A stretch of 64,000 nt of DNA from Diadema setosum (lineage: Eukaryota > Echinodermata > Echinoidea > Diadematoida > Diadematidae): contig NC_092698.1 of NCBI RefSeq assembly GCF_964275005.1, positions 29,057,447 through 29,121,446 of the forward strand, read 5' to 3'. This document shows, one piece after another, positions 19,701 through 33,900 of the stretch. A program made the position numbers and the translations under genes. The notes under the pieces were generated by a model. It did not search any database and was not told the DNA's origin. It saw nothing but the letters and a program-made list of their open reading frames with translations. Each line of letters starts with the position of its first letter. Position 1 is the stretch's first letter.

Positions 19701-22700
19701 AGTGTACAACAAAGCGAGAACAGATGAAATACTAGTAGTCAAGGATGGATTTAATGTACACAGAACGTTACTGTTTGCAAATGAAAGAAACAATGCATAT
19801 TGTTTAGGAGTGTTTCTCTTATTTTTGTGGTTTGACAGAGTATGGACTTTCGTAAGGTCTGACAAAGAAAGCCTATGGAGTATTTTCTTTTTGACTGCCT
19901 CATAAGGTTCCTTTGAATTTGTAAAGAAGCAGACATTTTTTTTTTCTTTTTGTAACACTGGCCCGAATTCACGAAGGTGTTACAAATGAAACCATGGTTT
20001 AAACCATGGACAAAAACCATGGAGCGCCAAGTGTCGCATGGAATATTTTGTTACAAATTCAGTCATTTTGTCGATGAAATTATTTTGTAACGAAATGACA
20101 ACATTTTGTAACTAAATCAAAATTTCGTCCATGACATGATGATTTCGTTAACCAAACGGTCATTTTGTTGACAAAATGACCAATTTCGTAACGAAATATT
20201 TCGTGTGACACTTGGCGCTCCATGGTTTTTGTCCATGGTTTAAACCATGATTTCATTTGTACCACCTTCGTGAATTCAGGCCTGGGTGTCTGGTTGTTTC
20301 CATGCTGTTTAAAACACTTCAATTATTCAAGATTTGAGAGGTGGCTAAGCTGATCTCTTGCCCTCTGCTTGTCCCCCTGGATCACTCTTGACCTATCAGT
20401 TACCTCTTCCATCATGTGTAAGGCAGTTCCCAGCGTCCTAAACTCAGTATCACTTCAGATGCCCTCCCTTTCAGTCTACCACTGGTCAGCATCTAGTCAA
20501 TATTGCCCCCGTTTCCTACCTGCGTATTGACCACAGACTGGAAGAGGGTAGATGCTGGAAGAGACAGGTGGTCAGCTGAGCCAAACTCCTCCACCAGGTA
20601 GACAGGATGATGAAGACCACACTGCTTCAGGCGAAACTGGAAGAGATTAGTGAGAGGTATGATTATCTAATTCTGCAACTTCATACAAATTCTATTGACC
20701 CATTGTTGTGTAATGGTACCCAAAGTTATCACTACTCTCTTCCATGCCACTATGATGACCGGATATGTCACTTCACCTCTGGCCAGTCAATGACCTCTAC
20801 CAATACTCTCCACCTGCAGTGAGTCACTGACCTCCATCGTCCTTTGAGTATACCACCAGAATGTTAGAAGGATCCCATTGTTCTCTCACTGTATCACGCA
20901 ACATCTAGCCCCAAGTACAATCACAGTTTACTACCAGCTTGAGTTAACCCCAAACACTCTGTCCTATCCCCATTCACTACTTGGAATTGATGTTGAATCC
21001 AATGTTCCTAATCCCAAGGAAGTACTACCTCCATGCCAAAACTAGACCTCCCTTTGTTTTCGTTACAAATGAAGATTTGCCCAATAGAAAACCTTCCTTT
21101 AACAACAAAACTCCATCCCCATTCAACCGTTGACTGCATGTTCACCATTTGTGTATTATTGATGTATGAGGTGAACTGTAAGATGCAAAAAGACTTGGAA
21201 TAATAATAATAATAATTGACAGTGCTTATACAATGTACAGCGCATAACGCATAGTGCATATAAGTGCTTTCAAAAAATTGAAAGACTATAACAAAAACAT
21301 ACAAGTCCAATTACAAAGATGGTACCAAGCTTCATGTTTACTTACACTGTAAAAAGATACGTTTTCACAGCTGACTTGAGAATTTGAAACAAGAATGGGT
21401 GAAATAATAATCAGCATACACACTCTCTCTCTTCAAGATTACCTTCTGCTCTTTGAAGCGGCCATCTTGGATACTGCTGCACAGGTCGTCCATTCTCTTC
21501 CGCTCCACCACGTGGTCGAGGACAATCTCCTTTCTGTGAGGCATCTGGAGGACACCTGGCATGGCCACCCCCTTCTCCCTGGCCACCCAGAGAAAGTCGC
21601 CCACCTGCAGCTTGCGCACGTCCAGGTTGACTCCGTTCTTCTGCAACTCCTTGAGGAGGACGTTCTTCCTGCCTTTGTCATTCCTGGGGCAGACCGGAAG
21701 AAGGGATCAGAAAGGAAAAAGACTGTGAGATATTGAGGATTAGGATTAGACAGAGGATGGAGCTAATGGGTTGCAGCTTCAATGTGGTAAAAGTCTTTGA
21801 TTGGAACGCAACTTGATGGAAAGATAGTTAGTAGTGTCAAAGTGAAATGAAATGTTCTATTGTCAAGAGGTGAAAACTGTCTTACCTCCCCTTGATCATG
21901 ATTGCATCGGAAAGAAATCTTTGAAGGCGGTTTTCTCGACACACTGATTTCCTAGACCACTCGACATGGTCTCATAAAATCACCAATAGGGAGCTTTAGA
22001 TTTTAGACGCGCGGACGTTCAAAGAGAAAAAAACATGATCTGAGCGTGCGCAGTAACTTGATCCGCGCTACTGCGCACGCTCAGATCATGTTTTTTTCTC
22101 TTTGAACGTCCGCGCGTCTAAAATCTAAAGCTCCCTATTATCTCCGCGACCGAGAACTTTTATGGGTCAGGTTATATACGGAATTAAAGCAGAAGAGTAA
22201 GGGAATAATGTCATGACATTTTCAGAAAATTGTCCTCCCCCCTACTTTTGGATCCTTTTGTTGTAGCAAGTCACAAATGTTGTCTTCATTTACATGCAGG
22301 AATTATCATTGACCAAAATACCTATGTAGCTTCTTAAAAGCTCATTACTTTATGCAAAGTAAGTGGAACTGAAATGAAACTAAAATTGAATTGGTTCAAT
22401 CCTTAATGGTAACTGAAGTAATGAAGGGTGTCTTCCCCTACAGCAGTAACCTAGCCTGCCTTGTGCATACCTCCCTCCAATGCCTGTTGTCTCACAGTTG
22501 TCCACACAGAGAATGATGTCAAACTGGCCTGGCAAGAGGCTGAACAGAGGTTTAGGTCTCTCCCGCTCCCGTTCGATTCCATCCTGTCTACCATTCTTGT
22601 AGGATGTCGTAGACGGTCCCGTACTTCCTCTTTCAGACGTAAAATGAGAGTCTCTGAATTAGGGAAGTATGAAATACCAAGTAGGTGACTACAATGTCAC

Positions 22701-25700
22701 AAATATCTCTATTTTTCTAAGTAGTTAATAATTTTGTATTCATTGAGATAACATTCTGAAATAAATTTGCATAAATGGGAAATTTTCTTCACATCTCCAT
22801 GGCTAGTCATCTCCAACAGCATATTAATAAATAAGCAGTCACAATCACCCATCTTGCTTGCTTCAGGTACGGAAAACATAACAGGAAAATCACCACAACT
22901 CATATGACATATAACCATGCTTATCCTGGTAGAGGATCTTTGGCCGTAATACTTGAGAATGTTCCTAGACATTATTTTACTATGAGAAGTGACACAGTGT
23001 GGACCTATGGTGATTGCATTGTCCAGTATTAATACAATTTGACATCGACAAACATCAGACTCACTGCTGTGAATGTGATGGTGGCTGGACGTGACGGGTC
23101 CCAGGCTCCGAAGACGAGGTGGTGGAAAATGACAATGAGGAGACACGAGAGGTGGTAGTGGTTGCTAGGTGTGGCTCCATTCTGTGACTGTTCACACTGG
23201 AGTGAGTTTGTCTCAGGGTAGAATTTCCTCCTGTATGACATGCAAGATGAAGGGAACACACAGCTTCAGAACAGATCCCCAATCCTTGAAAGCAGGAGTG
23301 TTTATTAATCTTGACTTTACAGTGAACAATTGTCTCATATGTATACACTGTCAATGGTATGTTAAGGTGGGGGTTCCATGAGCATTACAGAGAATTGATA
23401 AGTATGAAACAGTCATCATAGTTACTCACTGATGATGCATGCCACAGTGTATTTAAGACCATTTCTGCTGTGAAGGATTATGTAAAATCACTTTGACAGA
23501 AAATCTAATGTTCAAAAAAATCTCTTGACCATAGTATGTAAAAGAAGATCCATTTCCTGATGAGCTAGTGTATTTGCATGTTGTTTTCTGCAGTTGAGAA
23601 GATGTGAAAGTGAAGGAATCCCTTTGTAACATACAAATCTGCCTCTATGTCACATATGACCACAATGTAAAACATTCACAGAATGGATGCACCCGAAGCA
23701 GATGGCATACTTGGCCCTGCAGCGGCTGGACATATCTCCATGGCATCATCGTTATGGAGATAGGCAAACGAGAGTCCCTGTGTGTCTGGCCAATCGGGAG
23801 CAGGTTTGAATCGCAGGGAGGAGTAACGTAGATCAGCCTTGGAGCATCTGATCAGAAACCCAACTTCTCCATCGTCTGGAATACAGAGGAGAAAACCACT
23901 TTGGATTGTAAATATTTTCTATCTTGGCAAGACCACCACAGACACTTTTGTTGCAATCATATGTGTACCTTGTAAACTACTGCCGCTGCCTTGGGAAGCA
24001 CGAGCACACCTTGATTATAAAATTGGCTAAGATCTACCAGTTCACATATTCTTCAATTTAAATGATGGCTGGTACAACAAAATTCTTTGGATTATTATTA
24101 ACATTAACAATAAAAAATAATAATACAGTGCACTCCCGTTATAGCAAACAATGTTATAATGAAATTCTGGTTACAACGAAGTAAAAATTCAAACTGCAAT
24201 ATTACCTGCTCTTTCGTTTTTTATTGTTACTTTGTTCGCTTATAACAAAATTTCGATATAATAAAAGAAAATTGCAGGTTGTGAGGATTTTGTTATATAT
24301 AACCGAAGTCCACTGTAATAGTATCAATGATCATGATGAATGTCATCATCTTCATAACAACAAGAATTATCACCATCATCATTATTATCATGGTAGTAGC
24401 ATGGTCTTATTTACAGGAGGTAGAGTTTTCAGTGTTTGCACTGCTCCTCTCAGAGCGCCATGCCATTATTATTACCTCAGCACTGGTATCCCCACTTTCA
24501 CAACTGGGTTGAGAAGGATATGACTGGTGAAAATGTCTTGTCAAAGAATGTAAGCACTTTGCAAGATTTGAACTCAGAACCTCCGTTTGAAAGTCTGTTG
24601 GTCCTATCCACTTTATCACAGTGGATCCAAATTATGAAATTTGTTGTAGAACAGTTGCACAAATAATGCATGAATACCTAGAGAAGTACTCTGAGAGCGC
24701 AGACCTCTGCAATGCAGCTCAATTCCACCACTGATCTTGTTCTTCCATAGAGTTCAGTCATTTCCACCCACACATATACATGCTGAAAATCACACAATTT
24801 CCCAACATAGAAACCTTTTGTTACATCATCAACTTCTAGCTGTGCAGTGCGCCGCACCCTAGCAGAAACTAGTGCGTGTATGCAAACCTCAAGAAATGCG
24901 CAGGTTGAACTCCCAAGTTCATTGACCCTACCTGCCAAAATATCAAAAATCCTTAAATTCCATTAAAATTCCCAGATTGCTACCAATGTTCAATCATCTG
25001 TTTCTTGTGTCAATCTCAACCTTTCCTGTAAGTTTCATCCAAATCCGTTCACAACTTTTTGAGTTATTTTGCACATGGACAAACAAACAAATGCTAATGA
25101 AAACATAACCTCCTCCCTTGGCGAGGGTAATAACCAAAACAACTGCAGTTGAATAAAAAGGCTACCATGAACTTGAAATTTGTCACCATAAGTGTCCACT
25201 GTTTGAAAACTGGGAATAAACTGAAATTGGCAAATGACAATCTTTGAGTCTTCTAAGTCAAGATAGGGTGCCATACCATCAATGCTGACGGCAGCTTTGT
25301 CCTTGGCATCCACTCTCCTTCCTTCTGTATCAATGTACCAGTATTGTGGCACCTCGGGTTCTGATGACCTGGACACAAGCCAAAAAGAAAGAAAGAAAGA
25401 ATAAACAACAACAACCCTGGTTATTTCATGACAGAAAAAACATCTAAAATTGTGACCCACCACAACAAAAGAATCCGAATGTCAGGGAGGACAATTTTGT
25501 GAAAATGATATGACATTATTCTCTTACTCTTCCACTTTAATTTCATATATATCACGACTCATAAAAGTACTTGGTTGAGGAGATATCAATGATTTCATTA
25601 GCGCATGTCGAGTGGTTTAGGAAATTAGCATTTCAAAAAAAATTGCCTTCAAAGTTTTCCTTCCGACACTATCATGATCAAGGGGAAGCAAGACAGCTTT

Positions 25701-26486
25701 CACTGCTTGACAATAGAAGGTATGCTCCTAGCAACCTCCATGATGTTCATTCAAGCTTAATGCCAGCGGTCTATGCACGATCAATCAATAACCAGGATGC
25801 CACGCACTGACCAATAAAGTCACTCCCTCGTTGCTAGGCGCAGAGTCTAGCTGCGGCGATAAATCCAAATCTTCAGACATATTTCTGTTCTGTTGAAAGT
25901 TGGAAAATCATGGCCCAGTAAAACGCTATTTTCTTGCCTTTCCTTTGATCACTTAGCTTCGAAATTTCGGCAGATGATAGACGATACATTAGACTACAAA
26001 ATTATGCCAAAAACAGAATCTGGTCGTTTTGACCGATTTTGTGATCCGACTTCAAACTCGATTTTCTTGGCTCAGCCGTCAGGGACTTAAGGATCCTTTT
26101 GTTGTGGCAGGTCACAATTGTATATAAAGCATCAAAATGATGATGCAAAATTTAAGACTACTAAAAGTGTACAAAGAAGTCTTATTATTGAATAATTTGT
26201 CTAATTAAGGTCAAGTAAGGTACAAATTCCTTTTGCGCCAATTTTATTAAGAGTTTGGGAAATGAGATGTTTGAGCATCTACAGTTTCACTTTTGGATTT
26301 GTAAAATATTCATCAATTTCCCGGTATTCTCTTCTCAGCTGACATAAGAATGAGAAAAATCTGTTGTGAAACTACACAGGTAGAAAATATGTTACCACGT
26401 ATTCACAAACCCATGTTTACCTGATATTCACATTTTTATTTTTTTTTCCCCTTAAAGATACTACTACTACTAATACTTCCTGATAT

Positions 26487-26585
<99 letters not shown>

Positions 26586-26602
26586 CACTACTACTACTAC
26601 CA

Positions 26603-26642
<40 letters not shown>

Positions 26643-27826
26643 CACAACTACTACTACTACTACTACTATTACTACTACCACAACTACCATAACTACAGTT
26701 AAACTCGCATAAGTCGATCTTCTCGGGACTGAGCAAAACACATCGACTTAGGCGATTTTCGACTTGTGCGTAAGTCGAAAAAAAAATCAACTTACAGCAG
26801 GGAGGTGTCTCACCTCCCTGCTTTACAGTTAGGGTTGGACCTACTACTAATCTACCGCCTAATGTTTATTTGCTTGATAAGAATATTTAACACTGAAATT
26901 CACGTAAAAAACTTGACCTACGTGATTGAGAAAATCCAGCTCTATCAAATGCCGTTGTTCCCTTTTCGATTCGAAGTTTCAGTGCAAAAATATCGCCGAC
27001 GAACTTGCGTGGCCTCGTTTCAGCTCCCCGCGGTAAATCGCGTTTTTAGGATCGACCGCTGATTTTGCATTGACAATGCACGTAAACCGAGTTGTATTGA
27101 ACACCGTATTGTACGAAGCTTTTTAGAAGCCTTTTAGAAACTTCCATAGACATTACATTGTGCTGTCATTACGATTCGGTGAAAATATTCATTCGAAATT
27201 TTGTCCTTGATTAAAACCATTAATGAATTGTCGCGTTTTCCCACACCATCCTAATCTACATTCAAAGCCAATCCATTTTTATGTGCTTTGCGCGCAGAGA
27301 AGTGCGTACTAAGTGTTCAGTGCGCGAATTATACGCGGTCGGTTTCAAGAAGGGTGGTCGATATGTAGTAGGGCTACCATACACCACACGTACATATGTA
27401 TGATGTACAGATACGTAGCGCGACAGCTGACAGGGCTGTACCAGCGGACCTCCAAACACGAAGAGAGTTCAACGATCGCATGCGGTGTGATCGCTTTGAA
27501 TTTTGATACTTTAGATCTTTTTTTTTTTTGTCACCTCAAACTCATCTGACAAGCAAAATAATAATGAGTAATAAATAATGAATAATAAATGACAGTGATT
27601 TATTACACGATAAAATCTTATTCGACTTAGGCACAGTGAATTCAATGGTTTTTCCGCGAAAGTGTTCTTGGAATTGCATCGACTTAGGCGAGTATTCGAC
27701 TTACAAAATTCGACTTGTGAGTGAATTAATACACGTAAGTCAATGGGGAAAAATCGGGACTTTTTAAAATTATCGACTTACGCGATTATTCGACATATGC
27801 GACGTCGACTTAGGCGAGTTTAACTG

Positions 27827-27905
<79 letters not shown>

Positions 27906-30900
27906 GCTGTAGTTGTGTGTGTGTAGGAGTGTGTTTGGGTAGGGGAGGGGTGGTAGGGTGAGTACTGGTAATTGATGATATTAACTGCACTACTGAATAT
28001 AGCATAAAACATATCGTCGCTGGGGTGACAAGACCTTGTATCTGCAATTTTGGTGAAAATGACTTTTTGGGATTAATGGTCAAATGATTGGTTAAGTGAT
28101 GTCCTGTCCAAATCCCAACTGTCTTACTCCAAAAATGAAGCCACCACGGCATGTCAAAGGAATGGCTATCCCATTCACCACTGTGCTTTGGCCGCCATGT
28201 TTTTTGGTTCTCCTGAACATTTGACATTTTGTAGATACAAGATCTTGTCGCCCCAGCGATGATATGTGACCCTGCATCACAAAACCAACAAAAAGTCGCC
28301 AGACATGGATTTTTTTGTTAAGGGCAGATTCTTAAAGAGTAGACTCTAAGCTTTCAAGTGATGTATAACTCAATTCAAATGGACTCCCCTAACCTATCTA
28401 AATACTAGAAAGAAAGCACACACTCTGGAAAAGTGTGAATGAGAAAAGAGGCTCTGAAGTACAGGGTCTATTCAAGTGCTCAATCTTTACCAAGCCGTGG
28501 TAGCTGTGCAATGAAAGGGACAAAACACAGGATGCAAACCACAGGAGCAACAACAATGAAGGGATTATCAGATTAAGCTGGAATTAAGCAAGTTCTATAT
28601 ACACATTCTGTCCATGATTAATGCCAACTTTCAAAGCAGTAGAGTTATCTTTTCAAAAGTTATTAGACTTGAAAGTGAAAAGTGTGTAAAGCATTTCAAG
28701 AAATGAAAAGGGGACTCTAAGACATACCCGATCTTTCTATTCTCCCCCATAAAAGGGTTGTAGGAAAACTGCTGAAAACACACTTTCTCATCAATGTTTT
28801 GATCCCAAACTAAAGAATAATGTAGAAGAAGGATAGCTCTTTCAGAAAATATCAAAAAATCAATATTGACTCGGTTGACCCATTTCACCTTTTTGAATCC
28901 TCATGTAAAATCAAGGGGTGTGACTTTGTGTTCGTTTTGTGATGCACGGTCACATATGACCATGCGAAGCAGGAATACCAGTCTTAATGGACATAACATG
29001 AACTGTACAGAAGAGAAAGAGAAGAAGATAGAAAAAGAGAGAGAGAAAAAAAACACACAAACATACTTCATTCGCTTTGGCTGTAATGCTTCAGGCGACA
29101 TGCTTGCGTTGGGATCTGCTGATGGGGGCGGGGCTCTCTCTTGCTGCCCGACCTCTTCCAGTCTCTGAGCCAACCTGCATCCAGCTTCGGTGATAACATA
29201 CCTACATTCATACAAGATAACAGTGGAGAAAGAGATACAAATACTATAAATGAAAAACAAACAAACAAACAAGCAAATATAGCGATCCAATCTGGTATAT
29301 TCCAAGCCATTAGCCAAGCCCTCTTCAATCAGAGTATTTGAAATAATGATGCCTAGTGCAGTGGTGTTACTGGTGGTAGATTACCTCGCAGGGCTCCCTT
29401 CCTTGTACACAAAGCCCTTCTTGATGAGTGTGCTCATGGATGACCAACCAGTGTAGTGACTCCCTGGGTCTGGCTGAAATCACAAATTCAACAACAAAAT
29501 ATTGTTGGTGCTCAACATTGTTGTGTAACACAATGAATCACAATAACACATAATTAAATCTCTTTGACTGGACTTACTTGTGAAAAGTCCAGTCGAACAG
29601 ATATGATTACGCGTTATTATCATATTACCTGGATGAATCAAAATTTACATCGAAACAATTAATTAAAGTTGCGCAAGTGCTGCATGGAACGATGGGACTG
29701 CATCATTTTGGAAGTGAGAATCAAATGAAGGAAAGTGTTGATACCTGTATCAAATTCACTTGTTTTTGTCAATCAAATGCAGGGAAGAAAGGAAAACAAA
29801 AACAGATTTGTCTGAAAATGGTGAAGGGCTGTTGCATATTGCAGCATTCTTACCAGGGTGAGAGATTTTTCACATAAAGGCTGGGCTTGCTCCAAGAGTT
29901 CTGCCTTTTTGAGGAAGCCTTTGCTGCCTGGTCTCTGCAAACAACAAACAAACAAGCACGGAAACACACAAACACACAAACAGACAAACAAATTAAAACA
30001 GGTCAGATGGCCATGGCAATACTATCTTACCTTATCACAGCTTTATCACACCTTATTACAAATGCAATGTTTCTCATTACATGCAAATAATATTACATTA
30101 GTTATCCAATAGATTATGGCCTCTTTGTGTGTATGTGTGTGTGTGTGTGTGTGTATGATAGTTTTAAAGTATGCATCATTACAGATTATAAAGGAACAAT
30201 AGAACTTACAATTTCAATTTTACTTAAATGCTCTGAAAGAAGAACAAGGCCACCTCTGAATAATGGGCACTGAACATACAATCAAAATAGTGTAGTGTGG
30301 TCTACACTACCATGGCAATGATAGAAAACATGTGAACTTACAAGGTGGTTTCTGTAGAGGGTCAAGATGAGACCATATGGCCCAGACCTGTAGAGAGGGA
30401 CATATTCTCTGGTCCGCACGATAGTGGTCCTCTGAGTGGTCTGTCGACCCAAGCAAAAGTTTAAGGCAAGGGTCAAAAAACTGACTAACAGCAAAAGTAT
30501 GATTTCATTAATACAGTTAAGACAAACATCTTTCTTTTGACAATGAATTATCATGATCATACATACTCAATTTATAATAACAAATTCTGAAATACAAATC
30601 AATATAAATATTACACACAGTACACACACAAACATTATTTGAATTTGCACACACAAATACGTGAATTTGAGTTTACACACACATTTCAATTCTTAACCCT
30701 CATACCTCCTTAATTTTGGACATATTTGACAACTAGATACAGAAATAGGGTTGTTGAGCTCAGGTTTAATAATTCACCTAAGTATCCTCTATGATTGGAC
30801 TGTGTATATACACATAATTCAATGCATTCTGCAGAAGGTGTTATAAATCTTAACATCTATAATATAATCTGTACTGATGAAAAATGAGCAAAGCAACTAA

Positions 30901-33900
30901 TATTCAATTAATTAATAGCAAAATACATAATTTGGAAAAGCTACATTCTACATTAGCAAAAGAAATTATATATGCAAAATTTTAAAAAAGCCAAGTAAGC
31001 CAACTCTGCTACTTGTATTAGTCTCGAACAAATAGGTCTGACACACTTTATCTCGATGCATGCCAGAATTTGCTGACATTTAAAACCCTCTAATGTAAAG
31101 GCTGATCCAGAAATGTCATGACCACTGAGTTTTTGACCATGTTTGATAGAACAGAAACATCACAACCAAGTGAAGACAAATAAGGCATATGTACAGTTCT
31201 GTAAAATGAAGGTTTATTACATGTGCTGCTGACCGGGGGCTTGTGCTGAATTTTTAAAAATTATTCTTACCCAAATGTGCCATCTTTATGAATAATGTGT
31301 TATCCTTAACTTTACACTAATACGTAGTGGAGAGATATTGCACTCAATTTAACAGATTATCAATTGACATTTTTCCACAGAAGTGGGAGCTTCTCAATGA
31401 TGGTAGATGTATCAATTGTATCAAAACAACAAAATATATGAATAACACATTTTGCAAACTTGTTCCTTACTGCTAAACAGCTACTAACCAAAAGAGTTGT
31501 ATAAGCCAATTTTGGGTTCCACTTTGCACAGAAAAGGGTAATTATAGCAGTGGGGCAATTAAATTCATTGACATAAGCATCTGTGAGACAATGACTATTC
31601 AAGTAATCCTCATTTATGGTGCTTGCCAGCACATGCACCTGCAGAAGTGGTACGTATTTGGCAGTATCAACTGAAACAGATTGTTAATACAATTCAATGC
31701 AAAGTAATGAAAGATTTACAACATGCATTTGCAACATGCATGCATGATTTACAACAGTAGCTGCTTTCCCAAGTGTGAATTGATGGATCATTCTCATCAC
31801 TTGGTCTACTCAAGTCACATCTTTTTGTTTGAACATGATTGATAAATTTCATAAATTATGTTGCGAAAGCATACACATTATGTGGCTTTGTAAACGAATG
31901 AAGTGCCTTTGAGCGTGTTTCTACTGAGAGATGAAAATTCGAGGTGATGCGAGGCGATGCGAGGTGATTCGCGGTGATGCATGGTGACACCTCAAATTTT
32001 TCCTCAGTAGAAACAGATCGGGTAGTGGCCGATGCGCGGTGATGTGAGGTGCTCCGTTGTCCACCTTTTGAGGTGGTCGATGTGCGGTGATGTGAGGGAC
32101 GATTCTCAGTAGGAACACACCGGGTAGCAAAATTCGCGGTGTACCGGAAGTCTCGAATAATTGGGAGCTGATTGGCTCATCGCACACTCCGACACTTGTG
32201 TACACAGCGACCGTAGTTTCGTACACATCATGCCTTGTACCACCTCCTACTAAATACATGAGGTGGTACATGTGAATTGCATGCATTCATCATCTATTGT
32301 TTGTGTGCCCAACAGCCTATTATACTAGGCTATAGGCCTATACTCTGATTTTTACACTGCGTTCATTTTCCCACAATCGTATCGTCTCGAAGTTGTAGAT
32401 TCCCTAATACGTTTTCGCTGGAATACTAATGCTAGTATTACGGAGCCCCTAGAGAGCATTAACTGGACCCTAGACCTGTAACGATTCCTAATAACCAAGT
32501 GGCAGGAAATGTTGGTGAGGGGCATTTTGAATGGAAAGACTAAACTAAATTCAGTGCCTTACCACAAAATGGCAGTGCAGAGGCAGTGTGACCCGATCTG
32601 TGACCTGGAAATATGCGACTTCCGGATTCACCGCATTTTGCACGTCACCTCGCATCACGGCATATTTTATCGCTCAGTAGAAACAGCTCCAGTGGTCGTA
32701 AAATATGAGGTGATGTGGGAGACAAAATTCGTGGTGATGGAGGTGATGTGAGGTGATGCGAGGTGCTCTCAGTAGAAACACACTCTTTGAAAATCAAGTG
32801 CTCAAAAGCTCTTCTCCATATTGCCTTATTCTCTTCACTTACCGGACTATGATGTCCACTGCCAGTCTGTTGAGAAGGGCGTTGTCTGTCACAAGCATAC
32901 ATGGGACACTCCTCAGAGAGTCTCCTCCCAGAGGCACTGACTGTGGAGTGTCTACCATGGACTTGTGCAGCCTCCAGTGGCAAAGCAGAGATCTCTCCTG
33001 AAATTTGAGAGAAATATACTCCATAAAGACAGAAAAGTGAACATCAGCAAACTTTTTGGTCAAACATGTCTTAATCTCTGTGGAGGCAGTAGCTGCACAA
33101 TATAAAGAAAGTTACAACAACAAACATGTATTTTTAAAGCATACTTAGATTCTGCACATAAATCATACATCATGACTTGCTGGGCAGGAACACAATCAGA
33201 AAATAAACAAAAAGCAACATTTAATCAGGGTAGTGTGAGAGAGAGTCTCCCTTACCTCCCTGATTTGATATAATTTCATCTGTAATGTAATATTTACACA
33301 AGTTTCGTAACATTCTCGTATCACATTTTGATAGTCCATGCATAGATACAATCACAGTACACTACAAGAAGAAGTATTTTGAGTAGCATAATCACTTGGT
33401 AAAGAGGAAGTGAACTGCAATAAGCTCCAGTACTGAAGAGGTTCTTAAGTACTACCACTTTATAATTTTACATCAACTTTGAGCTTCTTGAAATCATGTT
33501 GTTCTTATCCCATATATTGCTGTCATATAATAAAATAATATACTTATCAAATGGCCTTCCTTCTAATTCAGACTTTTATATTTGACTCAGTACTTTTACA
33601 AGAGTTTCGCTCACTTGATTTCCAATCAGTAAATCTGTAAAACTTTCACCATGTAGGCCTACTTATCTGATGAAAAAAAAAAATCACTTATCAAATGACA
33701 TACACAAATGCAATGAGCAAAAGTGAATCTTTTTTTTTTTCAACATAACTTTCAAGACCTCATACCTCTTATTTTAGCTCTGAAATCTGAATATGTTGAA
33801 TGCACATATTGTCCCCCCCCCCCCGTTTCATTTTTCGCTGTTTGTTTATTTGTTTGTTTCTTTTTTTCTTTCATTTTCAGCTTTCATTTAAGCATGATTC

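Noticed and set aside
26436..26790. Long minus-strand frames of poly-Val or poly-Ser
   Set aside because: They are translations of the ACT trinucleotide array, not genes.
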